Below, piece after piece: positions 9,348 to 20,843 of a stretch of DNA of 25,886 nucleotides; the first letter of the stretch is position 1; the number at the start of each line of letters is the position of its first letter. The stretch is from assembly GCA_019677205.1 (NCBI GenBank), contig JAAMXY010001024.1, forward strand, positions 1 to 25,886. The letters run 5' to 3'. The position numbers and the translations under genes are program-made. Under the pieces are notes generated by a model. That model made no database searches. It saw only the letters and a program-made list of their open reading frames with translations, and was not told the DNA's origin. This stretch comes from Pinguiococcus pyrenoidosus (Eukaryota > Sar > Pinguiophyceae > Pinguiochrysidales > Pinguiochrysidaceae).

Positions 9348-12300
9348 ATGGCAGACGCGGATGTCTGGAGAGAGGCGCTTGACCCACGTAGCGGACGGGC
9401 GTACTACTACAACTTGCGCACGCGGGAGACGCAATGGGAAAAGCCCCCGAACTTTGAGAAACACAGCGGCCGCCGCCGCCGGCGGAGAACACCCAAGGCT
9501 TCCGCGGCGTCCAAGGAGAACGACAGCGCCAACGGAGAGCCGCAGGGGAAGTTCAGTCTGGATGAAGCGGAGGATGCGGACATAAGCGAAGTAGAGACTG
9601 TGGCATTGGCGCTGCAGCAGGTGTACGACGAGCATCGCGGTCATGCACTGGAGACCTTGGCGTCGGCGGAGAACGGAGCGGTGCTGAACACGCTGGTCCA
9701 AGTGGTCGGGGCCGTTCCAAGGGACTTGAGGCAGTCCAAGCAGCTTGGCGTGATCGTACAGGTGCTCAGAGATGCGCTTGTGGACGCTGCCTTCCTCACG
9801 GATCAGGCTGCAACGCCCTTTGAACGTTCCCAAGACATGCATCCCGGGCTGTTTGATCAGGCGGCAATCGCCATGGTGTCGTCAGGACTGGCGGTAGCAC
9901 TGCTGCGGGCGACGGTACAGCTTCAGACCGACGTCGAGGGGCATCCTGATGTCGATACGGCCTGTATGGCGCTGCAGATCCTTAGCCTCCTGGTTGACAG
10001 TCCGCACGCCAATCCCGCTGGACAGAACGGCGATGCGAATGGGGAGAGCCAGGCGCGGGGCGCCAGTGGACCCTTGGACCTAGCAGAGCATCCCGAGTGG
10101 CTCCAGCTTGCACGATCCTCTGCGTTCGCTGGCAACACGAGAATGCGGCTGCTGTGGGGTCTCAACGTCGGCAAGGCTTGTGCGCTGCAGACCCGTGGCG
10201 TTGCCAAGGACTCCGGGAGTCTCCGTGCAGCCCTGGACATGCTCGGAGAGATCAGCGACGAGCTGCATAGAAAGGGAGTCGTGGCGGCGTTGCGAGCGCT
10301 GGCGATCGCGAAGCAGCAGTCGCCAAGCAGCGCGCGAGCGGCGTTCCTGGGTCCCTACCCGATTCCCGCGGTGTCCGTGGCCCGTCTGCTGCCGATTGCA
10401 GACATGGGCATTCCTGAGGTCAATTCTTTCCTCACGTTCGTTGCGGCGATGCTGCTCCAGCACGAGGATCTCCTGACGACGCCGAACAGCGTGCCCGAGA
10501 TTCTCACGTTGGTCCAGGCGATGGCCGTTGCCGAGGGCGCGCGTGTTTGCGCCGGCGCCCCTGCGGCCTCGCGACGAGATGCGCCTAGGGGAGAGGGTTG
10601 GGATCGGCAAAACGTGGCCGCTGCGCTTCTGGAGCGGTGCATGGCGAGTTCCAATGGCACCATCGCGGCCTATTCGCGCCACGCCGTTCTCACTGCCTAT
10701 ATGCAGCTCGCCGGGCTTCTCGGGTCAAGTGTCGGAGGGGCAACAGCTCTGCGACCGAGCACGGGTGGGGAGGAAGGACGGTTTCAGTCAGCCTTTGGGG
10801 GGGCAGCAACGCCTCCAGACTGTGCGGTCGCGGCGGGGGCGGGAATCATCCCTGCGCATAGCGCAGTGCTCGCGGCAGCGTCCCCGGCCACGTCGTCGTT
10901 AATGTCTGCGGCGATAGCGGAAGCGACAGCTGATGCTGCCGAGAACGGCGGCGAGCCACTGCCTCTGCTGGACTTGCCACAATGCGATGCGTGGACGGCG
11001 TCTGCCTTGTTGAGGTTCCTCTACACTGGGAGCCTCGATGCGCCGAGCACCGTAGAAGAGAGGCGGGGGATGGACGCCGGGGGGGACGACGCGTCCAAGG
11101 GCGTCGCGTTCCAGCGATTTTGGAGGAAACTAGATCAGACAATCCAGCTCGCGGAGGTCGCCAATGGTTTGCGGCTGCCATACTTGAAGCAAATGGTGGA
11201 TGCCCAGTGCGCGGCGATGCTAAGCGGGCTGGAGCACACCACGGACATTCAAAGCGAGCATGTGGCCGTGCTCCTCAGGCAGAACGAAGGTGAGGATGGA
11301 ATGGAGCTTCCCGTCGCGTTGGAGTCGTTGAGCGGGGTCCTGGAGCAGGCCACGCTGCTCGATCTGCCCAGATTGGCCGACGCGTGCGCCCGGGTTCTCT
11401 CGCCGAGCCCGGCGCAGCCCAGGGTATCGGACGCCCCGTCGCGAGGTTCCTGGCAGCACGAGTCCTTCGAAGAGAGACTGGAGACCGCTGGACAAAGTGC
11501 ACCTGGCGCAGCCTCCGGGGCTGCGAGTAAGAGGGCCCTCAAGCCGGCGGCAATCAAGAGGAGGCGCTCCCGAAGAGACTGCTCCAAGCCTTCCCATGGT
11601 GGCATCTACGAACTGATGAAGAACGAGATCAGGAGGCAGGAGGGTCCGAAATGGGCAAGCCCCAAAGCGACGCTGCTCGGCAAGAAGCAGATGCTCGATG
11701 GCTTGGAGGAGGGCGCCGGCTCGGCAAATGCCGCAAAGACTTCGACGACCGCCACTCAGCGATTGTCGTCAATCAACGCGGGGATTGGCGCAACGGACGA
11801 CTCTGCCGTGGCGTCAATTCCCGAGGAAGACGCTTTGGGCGTCGGTTCCCTGCTTGAAAGCCTGGAAAGTCTCTCTGGGATGGCCTACGTCAAGCGGGGT
11901 CACCGCAGTGCTGAAGATGGAGGAGGGGTGGCGCGGGACGGCTACGCAAGCATAGATAGAAAGAGAAGAGGCTTCTCCGCCGAAGAATTCAATCCCTCGG
12001 TGCATTCGTTGCGCCCAACGTCCCCTCCGCTGACGAAACAGCAGATCAGGTGAGAGAAAGGCGTGTCTAGCGGTAGGGCGTTGGCAGCAGCTTGACGATG
12101 GGAAGCATGGGGAAATGATTGCTGAGCGGTTTGGCGTGTGCCTGCAGGGACGCGGAAAGATCACGGAGGTCGCGACGACGCACTCAGTCGGCATCAAAGC
12201 TTGTGGGTTCGTCGTCCAACGGACACAATATGGCGGCGGCCGCGGCAGCAGCGCCAGGGCCAGCGGCATCGGCATCGGCAGGAGCAGGAGCAGGGGCCGC

Positions 12301-12905
12301 CGCATCCGCCGGAGCAGTGCCAGATCGCGTGGGCCTTACCTCTCGCGGCCGATCTGCGCGTCGCTCCGAGGGCGCCTCGGCACCCAGTCCCAGTGCAATC
12401 CGCTCGAAGCTGACTCTGCTCAAGCGGAAAGTGAAGAAGCGTGCGAGCTTCCAGACCCCGTCTCCGACGAGTGACCACTATACGCTCGAGGCTCTGGCAG
12501 TGGAGTCCCATGAGAACCTTGGTGGAGAGGCGGGTGCCGAGGACGCTTCGCCGCGGTATGTCCGCTCAGCGCCAACGACGCCCACCAACACGGCGGGGAG
12601 CAAGGTGCGCAGGCCACTGCGTCCACGAAGCACGGCAAAGCATCGCGCTAGGATGGAAGCCACGGCCAACAAGGTATGCTTCCTATGCTACTCCTACCAC
12701 GACCAAGAACCGATAACACATGAAAGAGGGTGGCCGTGCGGTCGTGCGGCCGTGCGGTCGTGTCGCGCCACTCCAAAGCTCTGACGATTCGCTTCTCTGC
12801 TGCTTCGACGAACAGACTGGTGTTGAGCCCCGCGCGGCGAAGCAGAGCACCTGGAGAGAGCAGAGCGAACAGTTCCGGCAGGCGATGAGAAGTAGCCGGG
12901 CGTAG
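9348..12905 (+). CDS. WW domain plus BTB domain scaffold protein
   Basis: Exons 9348-12049, 12148-12673 and 12816-12905, 1105 residues, all in phase (introns 98 and 142 nt). The WW domain at residues 5-36 has Trp7, a Tyr-Tyr-Tyr-Asn core, Trp30 and Pro33, so it should bind proline-rich ligands. Residues 80-480 are mostly helical and resemble armadillo/HEAT-type repeats, but no single repeat is diagnostic. Residues about 490-625 form a BTB-like domain: a hydrophobic strand ending Ile-Pro-Ala-His-Ser-Ala-Val-Leu-Ala-Ala-Ala-Ser, then Ala-Leu-Leu-Arg-Phe-Leu-Tyr-Thr-Gly-Ser-Leu, then Leu-Pro-Tyr-Leu-Lys-Gln. BTB proteins dimerise and many act as Cullin-3 adaptors. The C-terminus has Lys/Arg clusters, an alanine-rich stretch and Ser/Pro-rich disorder. 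Without splicing, the frame would stop at 12051-12053, inside the first donor. Partner proteins are unknown. Confidence 0.8.
12735..12762. repeat. Intronic 8-nt tandem repeat CGTGCGGY
   Basis: Three and a half copies of an 8-nt unit inside the second intron of the WW/BTB gene. Probably a simple intronic minisatellite with no evident function. Confidence 0.8.
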
Positions 12906-13168
12906 CCGGGAGGCGGAGGTGGCGGAGACTGCGGCGGATGCGGAGAGGCCGTGGTTTGAGCGGCAGGGCATACTTTGTAGGAAGATCATAACCCAATTTG
13001 TTCTAGCGCCGCTTGCGCAGAGCCTACTCTGTCTGCGCGCGGCGCAACGACCACCGCCACCAGCGGCCACGTCAAAAGCATGGGACACTCTTTGTTGCTG
13101 CGGGGCGACCAGGGCTGGGATGGGCGTTGCTCCCTAGTAATTCTTATCTTTACAAGCGCTGGAAGGGT

Positions 13169-15253
<2,085 letters not shown>

Positions 15254-15963
15254 GATCTCTTGGACTAGGACACAAAGTCTCGAGGTGACTCGGCGCGGTG
15301 CTGCTCAGTCTCAGGCGCTCTCGTGGCGTCCTGCCAGCCGCTCTCCAAAGTACGCACGATCTTCAGCAGAGATTATCAAGCTGTGCTATGGGGCGGATCA
15401 CCAAGATATTGCGAAACGGCAAGATCGGAGGTTGAGGCGAAGAGCGAGGATTCGCGTCAACCACAGATTCCCACCATTGGCTAGCGCGCCTTGCCGGGCC
15501 GCCAATTTCGGCCGTAGTAGCCGTAGCTTCAGTTGCAGAGGAAACCGCCAACGGCGACTGCGACTGCGACCCCTTTCTCCTCAACGCTCGGACGGGTCTA
15601 TGAACTTCACTTTCGAGTCAGCGAAAACACACACTGCAAACAGATGTGATATGGTGAACTGGCTGAGATGGACAGACGGACAGATGGACAGATGGACAGG
15701 AAACCCACCGGACACCGAAGCTCCAGCAGCCGAATCCGAAGGCCGAAGGCAGTGGCAGTGCTCTGGCAAGGGGAGAAGGGCACTCGGGGCTGTTTCTGCC
15801 CTTTTCCGTAGACCTGAGACTGCCCTCCCCATTCCCAGTCAGTAGTGCCAATACCATAAATAATAATGTTTCCCTCTTTCCCGGTGTTTCTCTCCTTCCT
15901 GGTGGGCACGGGATCCGCGGCAGGCGCTTGATTCAAGAGAGCGGTCGGGAGAAGCCCGCGCGG
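15254..15963. other. Divergent intergenic region, THIC / armadillo gene
   Basis: 710 bp between two 5' ends; it should carry the THIC and armadillo-gene promoters. The notable element is four copies of an 8-nt unit (A[TC]GGACAG) at 15668-15699. No convincing gene, riboswitch or tRNA was found. Confidence 0.5.
15668..15699. repeat. 8-nt tandem repeat A[TC]GGACAG, four copies
   Basis: Four consecutive 8-nt units differing at one position, in the THIC/armadillo divergent spacer. On the minus strand it reads as a CTGTCCAT repeat. Confidence 0.85.
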
Positions 15964-17146
15964 ATGGTCTCCGTCCGTGACTTATCCAAAGCTCTTTTGC
16001 TTCCGCATGCAGGTACTCCCTAGCGTTTTACGCCTCTCTTCTTCGTCTTTGCCTGCGCCTTTCGGGAGTCGTCTCCTCTCTATTGCTCGCTGCGCTTCGA
16101 TCTGATGAGTCTGTACCGAAGCAGATCCTGCGGAGCTCGAGAAACTCCTGACCGAGTATGTGGAAGAGCATGTAGAGTTCCGCGCTCCGCAATGCAGCAG
16201 TCCTGTCGGGCCGAGCTTGAGGAGCGCGAAGCCCCCGACGCCATGCGTTGTTGCGCGGGAGCGGGACGACTTTTCTCCGATTCTTGCAGGCCTTCGGGAT
16301 CCAGCCTTGGTCGACCAGAAAGCGATCCAAGTGCTGCTGCTGAAAGCCCTTCGGATCTTGCTTCGGCGAGAAGCGAATCGCTGCAGCGAGGCTGCGGCCG
16401 TGGCTGTGCCCCGCCTACTGAACGTTCTCCGAGGTTCTGCTTCGACCGAGAGCCTCGTGGAGGGCTTGAACTGCTTCATCAATCTTCTCTACTGCACCGA
16501 ACTGGTCGTTCCCGCGGTCCAGCTCGGCATCTTGGATTGCTTGCAGCCGCTGCTGAGCCGCAGCGAGGAGTTGCTGGTGCTCAAAGCGATGGGCGTGCTG
16601 CAGTGCATCTCGTACACCAAGGAGGGCAGGCGAGGGATTTGCCTTCAGGCGCCCCAAGCAATTCCGGTGCTGGTGGCGAAGCTACAGAAGGAAGCGCGGC
16701 GCGCAGAAGAAGAGTCCGCATGGGAAGGCCGGCTGAGGAGCAGAGCAATTCAAGTCATACATAACATCTCGACGGAGAACCGAGCCCTGGTGCTCGTCAG
16801 GCAAGCAGCCGGGATTCCTCCTCTTGTCCGGCTGCTGAGGCACCACAAGATCGTCGTCTGCAGGACCGCCGCTTCCACCCTACAGAACCTATCCAGAGAG
16901 CACCGTTCCCGCCAAGAAATCCTCGAGGCTGGTGGCGTCGCCAGCCTCCTGGAGCTCTTGGTCGGAGCAGATGTCACCAGCCAGGCCCTCGCGGCGGGCA
17001 CCCTCTTCAACCTGCTTGCTGCGGAAATGACGTCCTCTTCTTGTGGGACGCCCGGTGGCCGCACGGAGACCCAGCGGCTGCGGAGCCTTTGCGAGATGCT
17101 GAGCGATTCAATTGCGTTGGGCGCGATCTACAGCTCCGTGGCATAG
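15964..17146 (+). CDS. Armadillo-repeat protein
   Basis: Exons 15964-16012 and 16125-17146, 356 residues. The long frame has an upstream stop at about 16107 and no good ATG, so I add a first exon from the ATG at 15964. Its donor CAG|GTACTC and the acceptor GCAG at 16121-16124 join in phase; an alternative acceptor at 16109 also keeps frame and adds five residues. The product starts with a Glu-rich helix, then has about six armadillo-type helical repeats (roughly residues 60-340). The best are around Ala-Ala-Gly-Ile-Pro-Pro-Leu-Val-Arg-Leu-Leu and Ala-Gly-Gly-Val-Ala-Ser-Leu-Leu-Glu-Leu-Leu, each followed by Ala-Ala-x-Thr-Leu-x-Asn-Leu. Armadillo superhelices bind peptides in many contexts (importins, junction proteins, ciliary proteins); nothing here identifies the partner. 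Exon 1 is less certain than the repeat region. Confidence 0.75.
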
Positions 17147-17414
17147 GCCGCTACTGTAGAAAGCTGCATGGCCAAAACCAGAGATTCCAGCGAGGATATG
17201 CCAGTCAGAAAGGGTTGACGCAGCTGTGGGGACCTGTTTCACAGCCGCTGTCCAGCTTCCAGCGGTCGGCGATGTCTACTCGCTGTCAAGAAAAAGCTGG
17301 CGTCGGTGCTCTCTGGATGGCGAAGTCGTGCGCCACGTAGGAGCGTGGGCGGAGGGCTCCTAGACCAGCCGCTGGCCTTGTTCTGGTGTGTTTGCGAACG
17401 CGGTAGAATCGCCC

Positions 17415-19211
17415 TTATAGCAGCATGGTGTCCACGCGATGGCGTACTTCAGCAAGCTTCGACTTGGCCGCCACAAGCTGCGCCTCAAGTCGCCCCTTGT
17501 CTTCCGAAGCAGCAGCGCTGCCATCACAAGAGCGCAGATCCTTCAGGTCGACGTTCAGGCTGTCCCTGATGCTCTGCTCCGTGGCGTGCCATTTCTCGAG
17601 CAGTCCATCCGCCAATCTCGTTGCCTCCAGCTGCACGTGAGGCTGCGATCCAGAGCGCCGAAGCGTCTTTGCGGAGATTGCCTGGCGCTTCCGCTGTTCG
17701 GAGCACGGTCGCATGCGCCGAAGTACTAGAGCCTGCGAAGCGCCGCTGCTAGACTTGAGCTTCGCGCCCGCAAGAAGCTTGGCGTGGCCGGCGAGCGCAT
17801 CGAGCGCCTCCCTGAGACAGAGCGCCAGCGCTTGGCACTCGTCTCGGGAACTGTTCAGGCGAAGCTGCAGCTCATCGCGCTCCGCTTCGGCTACCTTCCT
17901 GCCGGCGACGTCCAGGCGATCGGCCAGCGACTGGAGCTGGACTTGTGCATTTCGTTCCTCCCGGACGGCTTCCCGGGCGCCACGGATCACGGTGGACGTG
18001 GAGATGATGCGCTCGTTTCGTGGAGGTCCCCTCTTCTCCAGCTCAGTCACCCGACGCGAGAGCTTCGCAACGGTGGCAGTGGCGCCAAGCAAGGCTCCAT
18101 CCACCGTGGCCTTCTCCTCGCCGAGCTGCTGGAGCTTCTGCAGAGCTTCTTCCTTCGTGATCTTGAAGTACTCGCAGCTTTTCGTGACTTCTTTCAGCTC
18201 TCTCTTGAGCTTCAGAAGGTCGATGTTGCTTTGCTGGAGCATCAGCTTGTGCTGCTTTCGCTCGGCGCGCTTTGCCTTGAGCTCCAGGTCCAACTCGCGC
18301 TTTGCGCGCTCGAGCTGTTGGGTCAGGTTGGGGATCTCCGATGTCCTCTCCAGGTCTTCCTTTTCCGATTCCAGCCGCGAGACATCGCTTGTCAAGGATC
18401 GGATCTTGGCGTCCTGGCTCAGGAGCTCGGAGGTGTGGGACTTGCGAAGCTTCTCCAGCTCCCCTCGCGACGTTCGCCAGGCCTCTTCGAAGCTCTCCGC
18501 CTTCTTCAGCGCTTTCTCATAGGAGGCGCTGTGCTGTGATGTCGTCTGCCGCAAGGTCTCTCGACTGTGCATCCCAGAAGGAGAGGGAGTCATTCATCTG
18601 CATCCCTCGTCGGCATCTCATCTTCTCACCTTCCTTTGCACGTACCTCGTGGCCAGCTGCCTCTCCATGTCCTGCACTTTGTGACCATGAGCCTGTCTCT
18701 CCCGCCGAAGTCCCTCTCGGCTATCCTGCAACACCAAGTCCTGCTGGGCGAAGCGCTGCTTCTCCTCAGCCAGGTGCCTCTCCAGCGTTTGGAGCTGTAC
18801 TTGCGCCACATCCAGCTCCGCTTGCTTTGCTTGGTAGTCCCGCATGGCCTCGTCAAGCTTGTCGTGCAGCTCCGAAACCTCGTCGCGATCGCGGACGCAG
18901 CCTTCGTTGGGGTTGGCGTCCACCTCGGGTGACAGCGCCGCCAGGACCTGCCTGTCGCCGGGCTTCTGCACCACGCCAGGCGGACCTCCCGGGCGCATCA
19001 GGATCTTCTTCAATGGCGAGGTCCGCATCGGGAACGAAGGGTCTACATCGTCTGATGTGCCGGCGCGGGACCCGCCCCTCGCAAGGGTGAGGTTGAGGTC
19101 GACGCCGCTGTCCCGCCGCTTTTTGATGCCTCGCAAGCGAGCTGGGCCACTGCGGCTCGCGCGCCGCGTGCGGACTTGCACCGCATACTCCTTGTAGTCC
19201 AAGGGCAGCAT
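17415..19211 (-). CDS. Long coiled-coil protein
   Basis: Exons 18646-19211 and 17415-18564, 571 residues, joined in phase across an 81-nt intron (donor AG|GTACGT, acceptor CACAG). The start is the ATG beginning Met-Leu-Pro-Leu-Asp-Tyr; the frame stays open upstream to about 19418 but without an ATG. Residues 1-100 are Arg/Ser/Gly/Pro-rich and probably disordered. About 105-420 is a near-continuous coiled coil with heptad-like Leu/Ala spacing and many Glu/Lys/Gln/Arg. The remainder is helical, with a basic stretch and a second short coil near the C-terminus. No ATPase or motor motif is visible, so this is not an SMC or kinesin. Likely a structural or centrosomal/cytoskeletal component, but that is a guess from shape only. 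It converges with the armadillo gene, with 268 bp between stops. Confidence 0.8.
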
Positions 19212-19759
19212 CCTGGCTGCCGCGCTGCTGTTGCGGCTGCCAAGAAAAGCACGCCACGGCGAGGTAAACAAGCCTCGCAGCCTCCGTGAGTTAGGGTTTG
19301 CGCCTGAGGTGCTGCCCGGTGTAGGATGGAAGGGAGGAGACCCCGTGGAGGCCAAGGCCGGTGTTCCCGGAGCGAGAAGAAATTCATCAGAAAGGTATTC
19401 AGAAAGACAGAAAGGCAAGGCAGAGGCCAGAGCCTTTTCACATCATCACTTTACGGTTTCCACTATGATGAGCAAATAATCAGCAAAACAGAGGAATGAT
19501 TTCGAGGTCTGTTTGTTGATGATGGTTAATACAAACTTCTACGCAACGGCTCAAAAAGGCCATGGATCCGAAGGCGCTGGGGGGCTTCGTCCTCGCTCCT
19601 TGTGCGACGTGAAGTTTTGGGGCTCAGATCCGCCATTGGCGTTCCATGATGAACCGTGGAAAATGGCCCAGGACGAGAAGTAGACAGGCCACGCACGCTC
19701 AGGCCAGAAGCAGTGACGGGCGATTGAAGGAGCTCAGTTTCGGAACTTGCTTATCCTCT
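19212..19759. other. Intergenic spacer between two minus-strand genes
   Basis: 548 bp between the 3' end of the putative lumen-protein gene and the start of the coiled-coil gene. The right-hand part is moderately AT-rich (19480-19560) and may contain polyadenylation or promoter signals. The reading frame of the coiled-coil gene stays open to about 19418. No gene seen. Confidence 0.4.
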
Positions 19760-20390
19760 TCAAGGTTCAGGCAGCAGATCTCTGTCCTCCGTGATCCTTC
19801 CGGCCTTTTTCAGCCTCTCAAACTCGTCGTCCGGAATGAGCTGGTACTCGCCTTTGGAGTTGATGACGGCAAAGTACTTCCTGAAAGGACCGAGGAAGCC
19901 GGACTGCGACTTTTCAAACATCTCAATCTTCAGCAGCTTCTCCCGCTGCGCCTTCTTCGCCTCGCTCTTCTGCAGCAGATCCTGAATCAGCGCTGAGCTC
20001 GAGTTGTCCACTCCGTCGCTCTCAGCCTGGTCCTTCTTGGACGTCGTGCGCTCCGCATACGACGTCTCGGCCTTGTCCCCCAGCTCCTGAAAGAAACCCG
20101 CACGGGCAAGCTGCGGCATCAGCAAGATTGACTGCGCCATCAGGGCAGCCTGCAGACGCCATCAAAAATGCACCGGACGGAAGGAGTTTGGAGGCGCACA
20201 TGAGCGGAGAGCATGGCTTGATGGCATTTACATCCCGGTCGCGCACCTGGTAAACGGCATCTTTCCGACTGGTACCGACCGAGAGGATCCGCGGTTGCGC
20301 GTTTGAAACCCTTGGCGGGAATCTCAGCGCCGTTGCCGGAAGCGCCGCGACCACGCAGAGCGCCGTCACCCAAGCCCGCTGCACGCTCAT
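19760..20390 (-). CDS. Small protein with apparent thylakoid-lumen targeting
   Basis: Exons 20247-20390 and 19760-20149, 177 residues, joined in phase 0 across a 97-nt intron. Residues 1-22 are a signal peptide; cleavage near Ala-Thr-Ala-Leu-Arg-Phe leaves a phenylalanine close to the new N-terminus, as in red-type complex plastids. A short Arg/Ser/Lys segment (25-45) follows. Then comes a second hydrophobic stretch (49-64) ending Leu-Ala-Arg-Ala-Gly, resembling a thylakoid signal with an Ala-x-Ala cleavage site. The presumed mature part (about 110 residues) is charged and helical: Ile-Gln-Asp-Leu-Leu-Gln-Lys-Ser-Glu-Ala-Lys-Lys near its middle, then Gly-Pro-Phe-Arg-Lys-Tyr-Phe and Leu-Ile-Pro-Asp-Asp-Glu-Phe. 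The Leu-x-Lys-Ser-x-Ala-x-Lys pattern faintly recalls lumenal photosystem subunits such as PsaN, but I cannot assign it. Divergent from the ANTH gene. Confidence 0.7.
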
Positions 20391-20843
20391 CTTCAAGGTT
20401 GCACTACGCCACAACGGTCTCACAGACGTTCCACGCTTCCGCAGCGTCTGCGGCGCAGCACCTCCTTTCCTTTCCAGGCGCATCCGCTTTTGGCGGGGCG
20501 CGCATGTGTCCCGCGCGGACAGACACCAGGCGAAGGCTGGTGTCGCGCCTATCTGTGTCGCGCGGAGTTGTGATCCGGCGGACTTCACGTGTAGGTCGTG
20601 CGTCGCTCGTCACTTGTCTTTGAACCAATGCAAACGCTGTCATCCAACAACGCGCGAGGCTGCAATTTCGCGCGCCAGTGCCGCCACAAGCGTCGTTCGC
20701 CCTCGAAGATCCGCCTCGGCGTGTAGCAGGTCTCTGTGAGAGGGCTCCAAGCACGCTGCGCGGCTTGCGGCGTTTGCGCGCGCGGATTTCCCGCGCCCAG
20801 ACCTCCACAACCCGTCGTTTGCGTCATCCGCCGGCCGGCGACG
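20391..20843. other. Divergent promoter region, lumen protein / ANTH gene
   Basis: 453 bp between two start codons on opposite strands; no supported gene. Overlapping short open frames in both directions reflect GC-rich composition. No clear TATA element seen. Confidence 0.45.
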
